Below, one piece after another: positions 52,384-61,675 of a DNA stretch of 64,000 nucleotides. The stretch is from contig CAWKFA010000004.1 of NCBI GenBank assembly GCA_963848825.1, forward strand, positions 124,001 to 188,000. Reading direction: 5' to 3'. The stretch's first letter is position 1. Each line of letters starts with the position of its first letter. Made by a program: the position numbers and the translations under genes. The DNA comes from CAVVSQ01 sp963848825 (GTDB taxonomy: Bacteria > Planctomycetota > Planctomycetia > Gemmatales > Gemmataceae). The notes beneath the pieces were generated by a model. That model did no database searches, was not told where the DNA came from, and worked only from the letters and a program-made list of their open reading frames with translations.

Positions 52384-55300
52384 CTGGACGGATGCGCTCG
52401 GCCATGAGACGAAGTACCGTTACGACGACAAGGGGAATTTGACGAGTACGACCCAGGTGGATGGCTCGACCCAGCAGTTTTCTTACGATGCCCAGGGGAA
52501 CGTCGTGAGCGCCGTCAACCCACTCGGCCAGAGTGTCGGATTCACTTACAACAGCAGCGGTTTGATGACGCGCAAAGATCTTCCAGATGGCACGCACGTC
52601 GATTACACCTACACGGCGCGTGGCAACCTGGAATCGGTCGTTGACCTGACGGGACTGACGCGGCTGGAGTATCTCGACGGGCAGAACCCCGACCTCCTCA
52701 CCAAGATCACCTATCCGACCGGTCGGTTCTTGCAATACACCTACACGAACGGCCAGCGTACGCGGATGGCAGATCAAAGCGGGTTCGCCGTCAATTACAG
52801 CTACGACGCGGCCGGGCGGCTGAACGTGTTGACTGACGATGCCGGCAGCCTGATCGTGGATTACGACTATGACCCGGTCGGCCGGCTCGTCCGCGAGTCC
52901 CACGGCAACGGAACCGTCACGGAATACACCTACGACAATGCCGGACAGGTTACCACGATCCTGAATCGCGCTCCCGGCGGAGCCACCCAGTCTCAACTCG
53001 TCTATGCCTACGACAACCTTGGCCGCGAGACGAGCATGACCGCAGCGGACGGGGTCACGAATTACGGCTACGACGGGGCGGGCCGACTTACCACCGTCAA
53101 GCTGCCGACCGGACGGACCGTAACCTACGCCTACGACGCCGCAGGCAACCGGACCATAGCGAAAGACGGCTTACAAACTACAGACTATACCGTCAACGAT
53201 TTAAACGAATACGTTGCCATCGGGTCAGCTTCCCAAACGTTCGACGCGGCCGGCAATCTGCTTTCTTCCTCCAGCGCCGCCGGCAGCACGAGCTACCGTT
53301 ACGATGTGGAGGGTCGGTTGGTAAGCCAGATCACACCAGCAGGAACGTGGACCTACGAATACGACGCCCTGGGCAACCGTATTTCCAGCACCCACGATGG
53401 CGTTCGGACGGCGTATCTCGTCGATCCACTTGGGCTCGGCAACGTGGTCGGCGAGTACGACGGGGCAGGCAATCTGCAGGCGCACTACATCGATGGAATC
53501 GGCTTGGCCAGCCGTGTCGATGCGACCGGCACGCCTGCTTATTATGAATTCGACGCCGCCGGCAATACGACACGTCTGACGGGATCCGGCGGTGTGGTTC
53601 TCAACACCTACAGCTACCTTCCCTTCGGCGAAAGTCTGGGAACGAGCGAGACAGTGGCCAACCCCTTCCAGTATGTCGGCCAATTCGGCGTCATGCGGGA
53701 AGGGAACGGCCTCGACTACATGCGGAACCGCTGGTACGCACCGGCCCAAGGAAGGTTCACTCAGGCGGACCCCATCGGACTGGCGGGGGGCACGAATTTG
53801 TATGCATACGTCGCGAATAATCCGCTCACTTCCAGCGACCCGGCGGGGCTCGCGCCTCCCCTATGGACGAATTTCACACCGCAGCAAAACCTTTTCAACG
53901 GGATCCGTAACTATGCGATCAATCAAGCAGAGACACGATTCGCAAATGGCGCAGCTACCAAAGCGTTGGAAGCCCAAACTCGATCCCTCATGGCAGAACA
54001 AGCCGAGCGGGCGGCAGCAAGGGAAGCCGCCAAAAAACTGTCATCTCCTCAGGTGGCTCTATTAGCGCTCCTCACTGCTGAGCTCGCCATTATCGCGCAT
54101 GCAGAGGACCAGCTCTTGTATACTTTCGCTACAGGGCAAATCCCACCATGTACTCCCGTCATCCCTCATTCCCTCCAGGCCTGCGAGGATCCGGGATCCC
54201 AATTTGTCGAGACCCTGGTCGAGAATTTCGGCGGAGTCAAGTCCGCGATGAAATTGTTCGTCAAGGAGGTCACGCCGTCAAGTGACCCCAACGACATCGT
54301 CGGCCCGGCGGGATTCGGCCCCGAGAACTTCGTCACTTCGCAGCCCCCGCTGTCGTATCAAATTAATTTCCTCAACAAGCCCGATGCCGTCGGGCCCGCC
54401 GAGGAAGTCGTCGTTACCCAGAAACTGGACCCGAACCTGGACCTGGACACCTTCGAGCTGAGTGACTTCGGTTTCGGCGCCGTCAACGTCACGGTGCCGG
54501 CCGGCCGACAATTCTACAGCACGCGCATCGACCTGCGCTCCACGCGCGGCGTGTTCGTCGATGTCACCGCCCAGCTCGATCGCGCGACCCGCACCGCCAC
54601 CTGGAAGTTCGATGCTTTGGACCCGGAGACTATGGACCTGCCCAGTGATCCGACGGTCGGCTTCCTGCCGCCCGACAAGACCGCGCCGGAGGGCGAAGGC
54701 TACGTCTCCTACTCCGTTCGCCCAAAAGCCGGCCTGCCCACCGGCACGCGCTTTGACGCCAAGGCGACCATCGTCTTCGATACCAATGCGCCGATCGACA
54801 CGAACGTCTTCACCAATACCCTCGACATCGGTCCGCCCACGAGCGCGGTGACCGCGCTGCCCGCCGTCACGGCTTCGCCGAGTTTCACCGTGAGCTGGGC
54901 CGGCACCGACGAGGTCGGCCTCGGCTCCGGCATTGCCTCGTTCACCGTGAGCGTCTCCGACAACGGCGGGCCCTTGACGCCGTTCTTGCAGGATACCACG
55001 CAGACATCGGCCACCTTTACCGGTTTGCCGGGCCACACGTATAGCTTCTTCTGCATCGCCACCGATAACGTCGGCCACGTCGAGGCGGCGAAGACCACGC
55101 CGGACACGCAAACGACAATCTTGCGGGGGACGACGACAACGATTACCTCCAATTCTCCCAATCCCGCCACCACGTCTCAGGCGTTGACGCTCACAGTGAG
55201 CGTGACCCCGGCGGTTCCGGACGGCGAAACCGTGACGCTCAAAGACGCCAGCAACGGCAGCGCGGTAGTATCCACGACCGGAAACACACTCAGCGGCGGC

Positions 55301-58126
55301 CAGGCTACTCTCACCGTGGCCGCGGGAACCCTCAGCGTCGGGACGCACAGTCTTTTCGCAACCTACAGCGGCGACGCCACCTACGCGGGCAGCCAGTCCG
55401 CTGCTGTGAGCCAGGTCGTAATTGACGTGGCGGCTCCGCCGTTGGTCATCACCTGGAGCAACCCCGCCGATATCATTTATGGCACTCCCCTGAGCGCTTT
55501 GCAGCTTGATGCAGCGGCTAACGTGCCGGGCACGTTCCGTTACACACTCGCCCTGGGCACGACACTCCCGGCGGGCATTGGCGAGAGCCTGAGCGTAACC
55601 TTCACTCCCAATGATACGTCCATCTACACACCGGCCACAGCCACGGTCACCATCAATGTCACTCCGGCGCCCTTGACCATCCTGCCGGCCTCTGGCCAGT
55701 CCAAGGTGTATGGTGTCGGAATTCCAGTATTGGCATACACTCCGAACGGCTTCGTAAATGGCGACAGCGCGTTGATCCTGACGGGGAATCTGGCCACAAT
55801 CGCAACCGCCGGCAGTGCCGTCGGCGGCTACGCATTCACCCTCGGCACTTTGAATGCCGGCGCCAATTACGCGCTAGCGCTGGCCGCCAGCCCGCCGATT
55901 TTCGCGGTGACGCCTGCGATTTTGACGGTGACGGCCGCTAACAAGAGCAAGACCTATGGCGACCCAAATCCGCCATTGACCGGCACAATTACCGGCGAGG
56001 TGACTGGCGACAACATTATGGAGAGTTACTCCACCGCCGCCGGCCAATTCAGCGACGTCGCCCCCTACCCTATCACCGTCTCACTGGCTGACCCCGATGG
56101 CAAATTATCCAACTATACGGTCATCAACAACAGCGGCACCTTGATCGTCAACAAGGCCAATCAGGTTATCACCTGGAGCAATCCGGCGGGGATCATCTAC
56201 GGCACGGCACTCAGCAGCACCCAACTCAATGCCACGGTCCTGGGCGTGGGCGGCGGCTCGGCGGCAGGCACACTTAGCTACAGCCCGGCCAGCGGAACCT
56301 TCCTCGGTGCCGGCCTGGGCCAGGCTCTGACGGTAACCGCCGCGGCCACGACCGACTATAACCTTGCCACCAAGACCGTCACCATCGACGTGGGCAGGAA
56401 GACCGCCTCGGTGACGCCCGACGCCAAGACCAAAGTCTATGGCGACGGCGACCCGATCTTGACCGGAACACTTAGCGGCTTTCTTGCCCGCGATAATGTG
56501 TCGGCAAGTTATGGCCGTACGCTGGGCCAGACCGTCACGGGTGGGCCGTACACGATTAGCGCCGCGCTGAGCCCCGCCGCGACGCTTGGCAACTACACCA
56601 TCACCTACAACAGCGCCGGCTTCACGATCACACCAGCGCTTTTGACGGTCAGCGCCCAAAGCCAGAGCAAGGTCTATGGCGCCGCGGACCCGACACTAAG
56701 CTACTTGGCACTCGGGTACAAGAACGGCGACACCAGCGCGATTTTGAGTGGCAACCTGCACCGTGCCCCCGGTGAAAAGGTGGCGTCTGGTCCCTACCCC
56801 ATCGACCAGGGCACGCTGGCGGCAACTACAAATTACACAATCAACTTCAGCGGCAACAGCCTGACCATCACTCCGGCCCCGCTGCTCATCACGGGAAAGA
56901 GCCTGACCAAGATCCTTGGCCAGACCTTGGTCTTCGCCGGCACGGAGTTCACATCCAGCGGACTGCTCGGTAGCGACATGGTGACCACGGTGACCCTCAC
57001 GAGCGCGGGCGCCGGGACGTCGGCCCTGGCCGGGACATATCCAATCACGCCCAGTGCAGCAGTCGGCATCGGCCTGAGCAACTACGCCATTGCTTATGCC
57101 AATGGAACACTCACCGTGGGGACGGCCTCCTCGACGACCACCACGGCCACGTCTTCGGTCAATCCTTCCGTCTTTGGGCAAGCGATCACGTTTACCGCCA
57201 GGGTAACTGCGAATGTTTCGGGAGGCGGAACACCTACGGGATCGGTTGTTTTCTATGACGGAACGAGTGCGTTGCGAACTGTCCCGCTTGTCAACGGCAC
57301 TGCCCTGATGACAACCTCATCATTTTCCCGCGGAACCCACATCATCACGGTAAAGTTCAGCGGCACTGGCAATTTCGCAAGCAGCGCTTCCGCGCCGTTA
57401 AGCCAGGTTGTGCAGACGTGTGCGCTCCAGAGCGATGCACTGAACCCCGCCCAGCAAGACTTGGTGGTAGGAGGCACGGCTGGCGCTGATCTTATCGAGA
57501 TTGAAAGCGCGAGCGGCGGCAAGTACCTGACCGTCGAAGTTCTTCAAAAGACGGGAGGGAGTTTTAGCTTCACCGGGACGTTCACCGTAGCCGGATTGGC
57601 TCGTCTCGTGGTCTATGGCGGTGCCAACGACAACGTCATTACCGTGGATGATGCAGTAACCTTACCTGCCGTGCTGATTGGCGGCAATGGCAACAACTAT
57701 ATCAAAGGCGGTGGCGGCACGAGCGTATTGGTCGGCGGTGCCAAAACCGACATTCTTGTCGGCTCCCTGGCTCGCAGCGTAATCATCGGCGGGGGTGGAG
57801 GCGACTTGCTGGCAGCTCGCGGGGAAGCGGTCCTTATTAGTGGCACCACCAGCTACGACACCAATGTCGCGGCCCTGGATGCTATCATGGCGGAATGGGG
57901 ACGGACCGACGCCAATTACCAAACGCGCGTGAATGACCTCCTCGGCCCAGGCGCCGGCGGAATGTCCGGCGGGCGGAACGAATCTTATTACCTCAACCCA
58001 ACGACCGTTCACAGGGATGGCGCAACAAATATCTTGCTCGGTAGCACAGGCCTCGACCTATTTTTCGCTAGCCTGGCGGATGCAGTCTTTGGCAAAAAGC
58101 CGAATGACAAGATAGTCGTCATATAA
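52259..58126 (+). CDS. Giant surface protein, fragment 5: RHS core, Ig/MBG domains and glycine-rich tail
   Basis: 1,955 codons, intact. Residues 1-535: about twenty YD repeats ending in the RHS core signature GLDYMRNRWYAPAQGRFTQA and PIGLAGGTNLYAYVANNPL. Residues 536-675: helical, Ala-rich, with a hydrophobic stretch (VALLALLTAELAIIAHA). Residues 675-860: a DUF7619-like beta domain (SSDPNDIVGPAGFG, RTATWKFDALDPETMDLPSD, ATIVFDTNAPIDTN). Residues 860-1055: Ig-like domains. Residues 1060-1620: four MBG-type domains, each with a KVYGxxxPxL...GD motif (KSKTYGDPNPPLTG). Residues 1625-1720: Ig-like (TGSVVFYDGTSALRTVPLVN). Residues 1720-1955: glycine-rich repeats (GGNGNNYIKGGGGTSVLVGG), like RTX-type tails. 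Ends before a strong terminator. Confidence 0.88.
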   Translation: MQAAEVESTFSYDVLGNLTSVQDPLGEAQNFTFEPGQNRLTSWTDALGHETKYRYDDKGNLTSTTQVDGSTQQFSYDAQGNVVSAVNPLGQSVGFTYNSSGLMTRKDLPDGTHVDYTYTARGNLESVVDLTGLTRLEYLDGQNPDLLTKITYPTGRFLQYTYTNGQRTRMADQSGFAVNYSYDAAGRLNVLTDDAGSLIVDYDYDPVGRLVRESHGNGTVTEYTYDNAGQVTTILNRAPGGATQSQLVYAYDNLGRETSMTAADGVTNYGYDGAGRLTTVKLPTGRTVTYAYDAAGNRTIAKDGLQTTDYTVNDLNEYVAIGSASQTFDAAGNLLSSSSAAGSTSYRYDVEGRLVSQITPAGTWTYEYDALGNRISSTHDGVRTAYLVDPLGLGNVVGEYDGAGNLQAHYIDGIGLASRVDATGTPAYYEFDAAGNTTRLTGSGGVVLNTYSYLPFGESLGTSETVANPFQYVGQFGVMREGNGLDYMRNRWYAPAQGRFTQADPIGLAGGTNLYAYVANNPLTSSDPAGLAPPLWTNFTPQQNLFNGIRNYAINQAETRFANGAATKALEAQTRSLMAEQAERAAAREAAKKLSSPQVALLALLTAELAIIAHAEDQLLYTFATGQIPPCTPVIPHSLQACEDPGSQFVETLVENFGGVKSAMKLFVKEVTPSSDPNDIVGPAGFGPENFVTSQPPLSYQINFLNKPDAVGPAEEVVVTQKLDPNLDLDTFELSDFGFGAVNVTVPAGRQFYSTRIDLRSTRGVFVDVTAQLDRATRTATWKFDALDPETMDLPSDPTVGFLPPDKTAPEGEGYVSYSVRPKAGLPTGTRFDAKATIVFDTNAPIDTNVFTNTLDIGPPTSAVTALPAVTASPSFTVSWAGTDEVGLGSGIASFTVSVSDNGGPLTPFLQDTTQTSATFTGLPGHTYSFFCIATDNVGHVEAAKTTPDTQTTILRGTTTTITSNSPNPATTSQALTLTVSVTPAVPDGETVTLKDASNGSAVVSTTGNTLSGGQATLTVAAGTLSVGTHSLFATYSGDATYAGSQSAAVSQVVIDVAAPPLVITWSNPADIIYGTPLSALQLDAAANVPGTFRYTLALGTTLPAGIGESLSVTFTPNDTSIYTPATATVTINVTPAPLTILPASGQSKVYGVGIPVLAYTPNGFVNGDSALILTGNLATIATAGSAVGGYAFTLGTLNAGANYALALAASPPIFAVTPAILTVTAANKSKTYGDPNPPLTGTITGEVTGDNIMESYSTAAGQFSDVAPYPITVSLADPDGKLSNYTVINNSGTLIVNKANQVITWSNPAGIIYGTALSSTQLNATVLGVGGGSAAGTLSYSPASGTFLGAGLGQALTVTAAATTDYNLATKTVTIDVGRKTASVTPDAKTKVYGDGDPILTGTLSGFLARDNVSASYGRTLGQTVTGGPYTISAALSPAATLGNYTITYNSAGFTITPALLTVSAQSQSKVYGAADPTLSYLALGYKNGDTSAILSGNLHRAPGEKVASGPYPIDQGTLAATTNYTINFSGNSLTITPAPLLITGKSLTKILGQTLVFAGTEFTSSGLLGSDMVTTVTLTSAGAGTSALAGTYPITPSAAVGIGLSNYAIAYANGTLTVGTASSTTTTATSSVNPSVFGQAITFTARVTANVSGGGTPTGSVVFYDGTSALRTVPLVNGTALMTTSSFSRGTHIITVKFSGTGNFASSASAPLSQVVQTCALQSDALNPAQQDLVVGGTAGADLIEIESASGGKYLTVEVLQKTGGSFSFTGTFTVAGLARLVVYGGANDNVITVDDAVTLPAVLIGGNGNNYIKGGGGTSVLVGGAKTDILVGSLARSVIIGGGGGDLLAARGEAVLISGTTSYDTNVAALDAIMAEWGRTDANYQTRVNDLLGPGAGGMSGGRNESYYLNPTTVHRDGATNILLGSTGLDLFFASLADAVFGKKPNDKIVVI

Positions 58127-58169
58127 GGGCAGTCTTGCCGTCCGCGTTTGTCGAAGAGAAAAAGAGGAC

Positions 58170-58212
58170 GGGGCTCGATTGCCACACATCTTCTAATCGA
58201 GCCCCCTTTTTT
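58170..58212 (+). terminator. Rho-independent terminator of the giant gene
   Basis: Stem GGGGCTCGATT (58170-58180) pairs with AATCGAGCCCC (58195-58205), followed by CTTTTTT. It stands 44 bases after the stop codon at 58126. Confidence 0.9.
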
Positions 58213-58215
58213 CGC

Positions 58216-58250
58216 CCGGGCGAAAACACACCCCGGGTGTTTTCACCCGG
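58216..58250. repeat. 14-bp imperfect inverted repeat
   Basis: CCGGGCGAAAACAC (58216-58229) pairs with GTGTTTTCACCCGG (58237-58250), 13 of 14 positions, directly after the terminator. It is probably an element border or a mobile palindrome; it adjoins the IS21 remnant. Confidence 0.6.
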
Positions 58251-58254
58251 CTGT

Positions 58255-58544
58255 GGTGTCGTTGGGCGCGTTGCGCCAACATAACTTCGGTCGCGGTTGC
58301 TGGTCATGATCGTGGAACGGGTCTCGTAGCGACGCATGACAATTTCGAAGAGGTATTCACCCGAGCGTTTGGGTAGCTGCTTCATGCCCATGTCGTCAAT
58401 GATTAACAAGTCGGGCTTGAGATACTTGGCCAGGATTCGATCATGTTCCGCGAAGGCCTCGTCGTGGAGGAAGTCGCGGACCACATCGCAGACAGAGCGA
58501 TAGAGCACCATTCTCCTGGCGGCCGGTGCCTTCATTGGCATCAT
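58255..58544 (-). pseudogene. IS21-family helper ATPase (IstB) fragment
   Basis: Homology covers about 80 residues: VLYRSVCDVVRDFLHDEAFA, then LIIDDMGMKQLPKRSGEYLF (Walker B), and EIVMRRYETRSTIMTSNRD (sensor region). The P-loop part is missing at the N-terminal side, and the homology stops after TSNRD near 58300, where the sequence changes into the palindromic region; the open frame runs on to 58119 without meaning. No istA gene is found; AAAAGCAGCCA motifs at 58565 and 58598 may be remains of an IS21 end. Confidence 0.75.
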
Positions 58545-59012
58545 GAAAGCATGTCATCGGACGCCCAAAAGCAGCCACCCGGTGGCGCTTGAAAAGCAGC
58601 CACTTTGAGGGAGTTTGATTTTGATCGTATATTCACCTCCGGGTTTCAACCTGGAGGAGGAATACACTTGCCATGGTCGCTGGTCATGATGCACCGGCGA
58701 CGAAGGATGTCGCGCCCGGTGGCATGTTATCGTGGCTGCCGGTTGGATCAAATCGCGCGTCTTTGGCCGCTCGTTTCGCCTCCTACGCCGACTGGACGAG
58801 TCCGGCTATCTGGATTATTGCTTGTCGGTTCGTTGAGAATGTTACCTAGTAACGTCAACAGGGAATGGCACTCCTCCAACTGACGCCGCCTTAAACGAAC
58901 TGAATCGCATCGCGATTATACACAGTGAATCGTGCACCGAACACCAAGCCGGATAACCATGACGATCTCAAGCGAATCGAGCTACGTCCCCTTAGATTTT
59001 CTTACCCGGCCC
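58545..59012. other. Gene-poor stretch with IS21 remains
   Basis: Two AAAAGCAGCCAC-type motifs (58565-58576 and 58592-58608) resemble IS21 terminal repeats. A hairpin (about 58636-58657, CCTCCGGG with a pairing CCTGGAGG) overlaps a GGAGG. After it an open frame of 58 codons (58673-58849, MVAGHDAPATKDVAPGGM) is present but has no recognisable domain, so it is not called as a gene. Nothing else is evident. Confidence 0.4.
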
Positions 59013-59429
59013 TTAGCGCCCTGTCTTAGGCGGCTTGTAATCGCCGAGCTCCTCCACGTGCTTATTGAGCTCGTCCACATCCTTGCTGTATTTCGCGAAC
59101 ACGGTGATGGCTTCGTTGATTGGACCTACGAGAACGGCTCGTGCCTGCAGGACTTTTTTGGCGTCGTCCTTGTTCTTGAGATCGAGCCCGAAATCCGACT
59201 TTTGGACTTCGGCCAGATACTGCCTTAGACCTTGTAGAGCCTCATTGCCAGGAGTTTTCAAGGCCTTGACCTTCGTCTGCAGGTCCTTCCGGCCATTGTC
59301 GAACTCTTCCATGGCATCTTCCACATCGTTGATGGCCTTTTGAAGGGAATCTGGCTCGTCGGGGACGTACCCATTGCCGCCAACAATCTTGAGAGCTTTC
59401 TGAACGTAAGGATCCCAGCCTTTACCCAT
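59013..59429 (-). CDS. Hypothetical helical protein
   Basis: 138 residues, strongly charged and almost entirely helical: DSLQKAINDVEDAMEEFDNG, then DLQTKVKALKTPGNEALQGL and NEAITVFAKYSKDVDELNKH, ending GDYKPPKTGR. A coiled-coil bundle is likely. GGAGG is five bases before the ATG, so expression is probable. No family recognised. It is one of the few non-mobile genes between the IS21 remnant and the ISNCY element; it could be cargo of the mobile region or a host gene, which the sequence does not decide. Confidence 0.75.
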   Translation of the reverse strand: MGKGWDPYVQKALKIVGGNGYVPDEPDSLQKAINDVEDAMEEFDNGRKDLQTKVKALKTPGNEALQGLRQYLAEVQKSDFGLDLKNKDDAKKVLQARAVLVGPINEAITVFAKYSKDVDELNKHVEELGDYKPPKTGR

Positions 59430-59546
59430 AAATCCTCCGGATTGTTTAGGTCCGCACTCGGGTGGACAAGATGCCGTTCACGTCGCATTTCCAACACCGC
59501 ACGACCTTACAATCGGCGTAGACTAACAAATGCCGAATGCTTTGCA

Positions 59547-59563
59547 AGCAATTTCCGTCAGGA
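59547..59563 (+). repeat. Left copy of 17-bp direct repeat flanking the ISNCY element
   Basis: AGCAATTTCCGTCAGGA here and at 61139-61155 is identical and directly oriented, and lies exactly outside the imperfect terminal inverted repeats. It fits a long target-site duplication. Confidence 0.75.
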
Positions 59564-59663
59564 TGTTGTATTGCATTAGAAATGTCCGCTTTTAACGCAA
59601 TAGAAATGTCCGCTTTTTTGCTGGAGATAGAAAATCCTTTTTGCCGTTGGCAAGGAGGATCTA

Positions 59664-61115
59664 ATGAACTCCAGCGAGGAAAGCGATCGAATCGAGATGA
59701 ATCGTCAAGAACGGGATCGGCTGAAGGTGTTATATGGCGTGATTCAAAAAGAGCGGTCGCAAAAGGAGGCGGCACGGCTGTTGCGGCTGACTACCCGTCA
59801 AGTACGTCGGCTGATGCGACGATGGGAAGCATCAGGCGATCAGGGTTTAATTCATCGGCTGCGTGGTCGGGCTTCGAACCGACGGTTAGCGCCTGAATTG
59901 CGACAGAAGGTCTTGGCGGAGTATCAATGTTGCTACCAGGGATTTGGCCCCACTTTGGCAAGCGAGAAGCTGGCGGAGCAGGGATTGCATGTCTCGCCTG
60001 ACACCTTGCGGCGTTGGCTGATGGCAGCAGACCTGTGGCTGGGGAAGCGTAAACGCGAGAAGCATCGGCAGCGACGGCCGCGGCGTGAATGCTTTGGCGA
60101 GCTGGTGCAGATGGATACGTCGATTCACGACTGGTTGGAGAGCCGAGGCGAGACGATGGTACTGGTGGCCATGATCGATGATGCTACGGGACGGGTGCTG
60201 GCGGGATTCTATCGGGGAGAAACCGTGATTGCTCACTTCGACCTGTTGGGTCGTTGGCTGAAAAGGAATGGACGACCGCTGGCGTTATATACCGACCGAG
60301 ACAGCATCTACGAGGTCGCCAGCAAAGGACGTCCGGATCCGGCGGGGACCACACAATTCGGTCGGGCCTTGAATGAGTTGGCGATTGAGCGGATCCCGGC
60401 TTATAGTCCTCAGGCCAAGGGCCGGGTGGAGCGGTTTTTCGGCACAGCCCAAGATCGCTGGGTGAAGGAACTACGTCTGTTAGGGATCACGACCATGGCT
60501 CAGGCCAACAAGGTGCTCCGTCAGAAGCTGCTACCAGAGTTTAACCGCCGCTTCACGGTAGCAGCGGCTCGAAGCCGCGATGCCCATCGCGATCTGGGCC
60601 CAGAGCATTGTTTGCCGCGAATTTTGAGCGTGCAGGATGTCCGTAGCGTGGCCAACGATTACACCGTGCGTTTCCGCAATCGCTGCTACCAACTCCATCC
60701 GCCGGCCTGGCCGGGCCTGCGCCGCGGCAAGGTGGTGCTGGAGCAACGCGTGGACGGCAAGCTACTGATCCGCTTTGGCGAGCGTTATCTGGCCTTCCAC
60801 GAGATTTTGCCGAAAAATGGCGCTGCGAAAAATGGGGTTGTGCCGAACAAGGAAGTATCCGCGTGGGACGCAGCCCTGGGGGGCTCTGCCCCCCAGACCC
60901 CCCGGAGTTTAGCGCATTTGCGGCCGACGCCTGTGGCAAAAAACAGGGACCGGACCGAAGTCCGGTCCCCAGGCGTACAGCCGACCGTTCGGCGCTCGGG
61001 TCGCACTCCTGCGGAGCCCTGTCCTCCGAACGGCAAGGCGAAGAATAAGGGAAGTAAACTGTGTCGTCCAGCCAAGAATCACCCTTGGCGGACACTTCTA
61101 TTGCGTCCAAAATGA
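59664..61115 (+). CDS. ISNCY-family DDE transposase
   Basis: 483 residues. An N-terminal helix-turn-helix (KERSQKEAARLLRLTTRQVR, about residues 30-49) is followed by a second DNA-binding region. The DDE core: LVQMDTSIHDWLESRG (first Asp), LALYTDRDSIYEVASKG (second Asp) and AKGRVERFFGTAQDRWVKEL (Glu). After the core, YTVRFRNRCYQLHP and a small barrel (LIRFGERYLAFHEILPK). From residue 395 on, the tail is low-complexity and is encoded by palindromic DNA (60876-60969), so it is probably not part of the original enzyme. AAGGAGG stands 5 bases before the ATG at 59664. Frame intact and likely active. Confidence 0.93.
   Translation: MNSSEESDRIEMNRQERDRLKVLYGVIQKERSQKEAARLLRLTTRQVRRLMRRWEASGDQGLIHRLRGRASNRRLAPELRQKVLAEYQCCYQGFGPTLASEKLAEQGLHVSPDTLRRWLMAADLWLGKRKREKHRQRRPRRECFGELVQMDTSIHDWLESRGETMVLVAMIDDATGRVLAGFYRGETVIAHFDLLGRWLKRNGRPLALYTDRDSIYEVASKGRPDPAGTTQFGRALNELAIERIPAYSPQAKGRVERFFGTAQDRWVKELRLLGITTMAQANKVLRQKLLPEFNRRFTVAAARSRDAHRDLGPEHCLPRILSVQDVRSVANDYTVRFRNRCYQLHPPAWPGLRRGKVVLEQRVDGKLLIRFGERYLAFHEILPKNGAAKNGVVPNKEVSAWDAALGGSAPQTPRSLAHLRPTPVAKNRDRTEVRSPGVQPTVRRSGRTPAEPCPPNGKAKNKGSKLCRPAKNHPWRTLLLRPK
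60876..60969. repeat. Two REP-like palindromes inside the transposase 3' end
   Basis: CTGGGGGGC TCT GCCCCCCAG (60876-60896) is a perfect palindrome with a 3-base loop, followed by ACCCCCCGGAG. GGGACCGGAC CGAA GTCCGGTCCC (60946-60969) is a second perfect hairpin. Both are typical intergenic palindromes, here in a coding frame. Confidence 0.75.
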
Positions 61116-61138
61116 GGACATTTCTACTGCGTTTTGAC

Positions 61139-61155
61139 AGCAATTTCCGTCAGGA
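61139..61155 (+). repeat. Right copy of 17-bp direct repeat flanking the ISNCY element
   Basis: Identical to 59547-59563. Bases 61156-61257 after it hold no gene and probably belong to the 5' region of the ISKra4 remnant. Confidence 0.75.
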
Positions 61156-61257
61156 AAAGCGGACGTGGGTGTGCAGCTGTTACTTGGGTGGGAAATTGAC
61201 TGGTAGGCTGGATGGTGACCTGAAAATCGACACCGATTCTTCACCAAGGAGCTGACC

Positions 61258-61670
61258 ATGGCCGCACGTCCTCTGCCCGCTACTGCCAACGAAACCCGCG
61301 AGGAACGCATCGAAGCTCTTATGAAGGAACTTCGCCCGAAGGTCGAGGCGGCAGTTCGGAAGATGGTGGAGCGGGCCATGGATGTGCCCGAAGCGGAGGA
61401 ATTCGGGGCCATTGACTTCCAATTCCGCGACGCGGGACAAAAGCTAGCTAACGATGTCCGGCAAGCCAGCGTGGTGAGCCGGAAAAAAAGGGGTACATAG
61501 GGTGCAGCCTGACCTGCCCATGCTGCCAATATGCGGCGAAGTTTCACTCCTACCAACAGCGGTCGGTTGTGACCGTGCATGGCGTCTTAAAGGTTCGACG
61601 GGCTTACTACTACTGCCATCGGTGCAAGCAGAGCTTCCTTCCCTACGACGACGCGCTGGGACCGCCGTCT
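61258..61670 (+). pseudogene. ISKra4-family transposase, N-terminal fragment
   Basis: First frame 61258-61500 (MAARPLPATANETREERIEA; FGAIDFQFRDAGQKLANDVR) with AAGGAG seven bases before the ATG. A one-base shift in the A/G run at about 61490 leads into a zinc-ribbon (TCPCCQYAAKFHSYQQRSVV, then YYYCHRCKQSFLPYDDALG), as in ISKra4 transposases, whose DDE core should follow. Homology stops at about 61665, so the gene is truncated; the next segment matches a later part of the same family but on the other strand. Confidence 0.75.
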
Positions 61671-61675
61671 GTTAT

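Larger units (their letters stand above)
59564..61138. mobile_element. ISNCY-family (IS1202-group-like) insertion sequence, complete
   Basis: 1,575 bp. Ends are imperfect inverted repeats: both start TGT and share TAGAAATGTCC at the same distance (59564-59589 and 61113-61138). A second copy of GCAATAGAAATGTCCGC lies inside each end (about 59598 and about 61096). Identical 17-bp direct repeats flank it, and one intact transposase gene fills most of its length. Long target duplications are known for IS1202; the ones here suggest a fairly recent insertion. Confidence 0.85.

Noticed and set aside
52151..55348. Minus-strand frames of 281, 174 and 356 codons under the RHS and Ig domains
   Set aside because: Antisense shadows of an intact 1,955-codon frame; no motif of their own.
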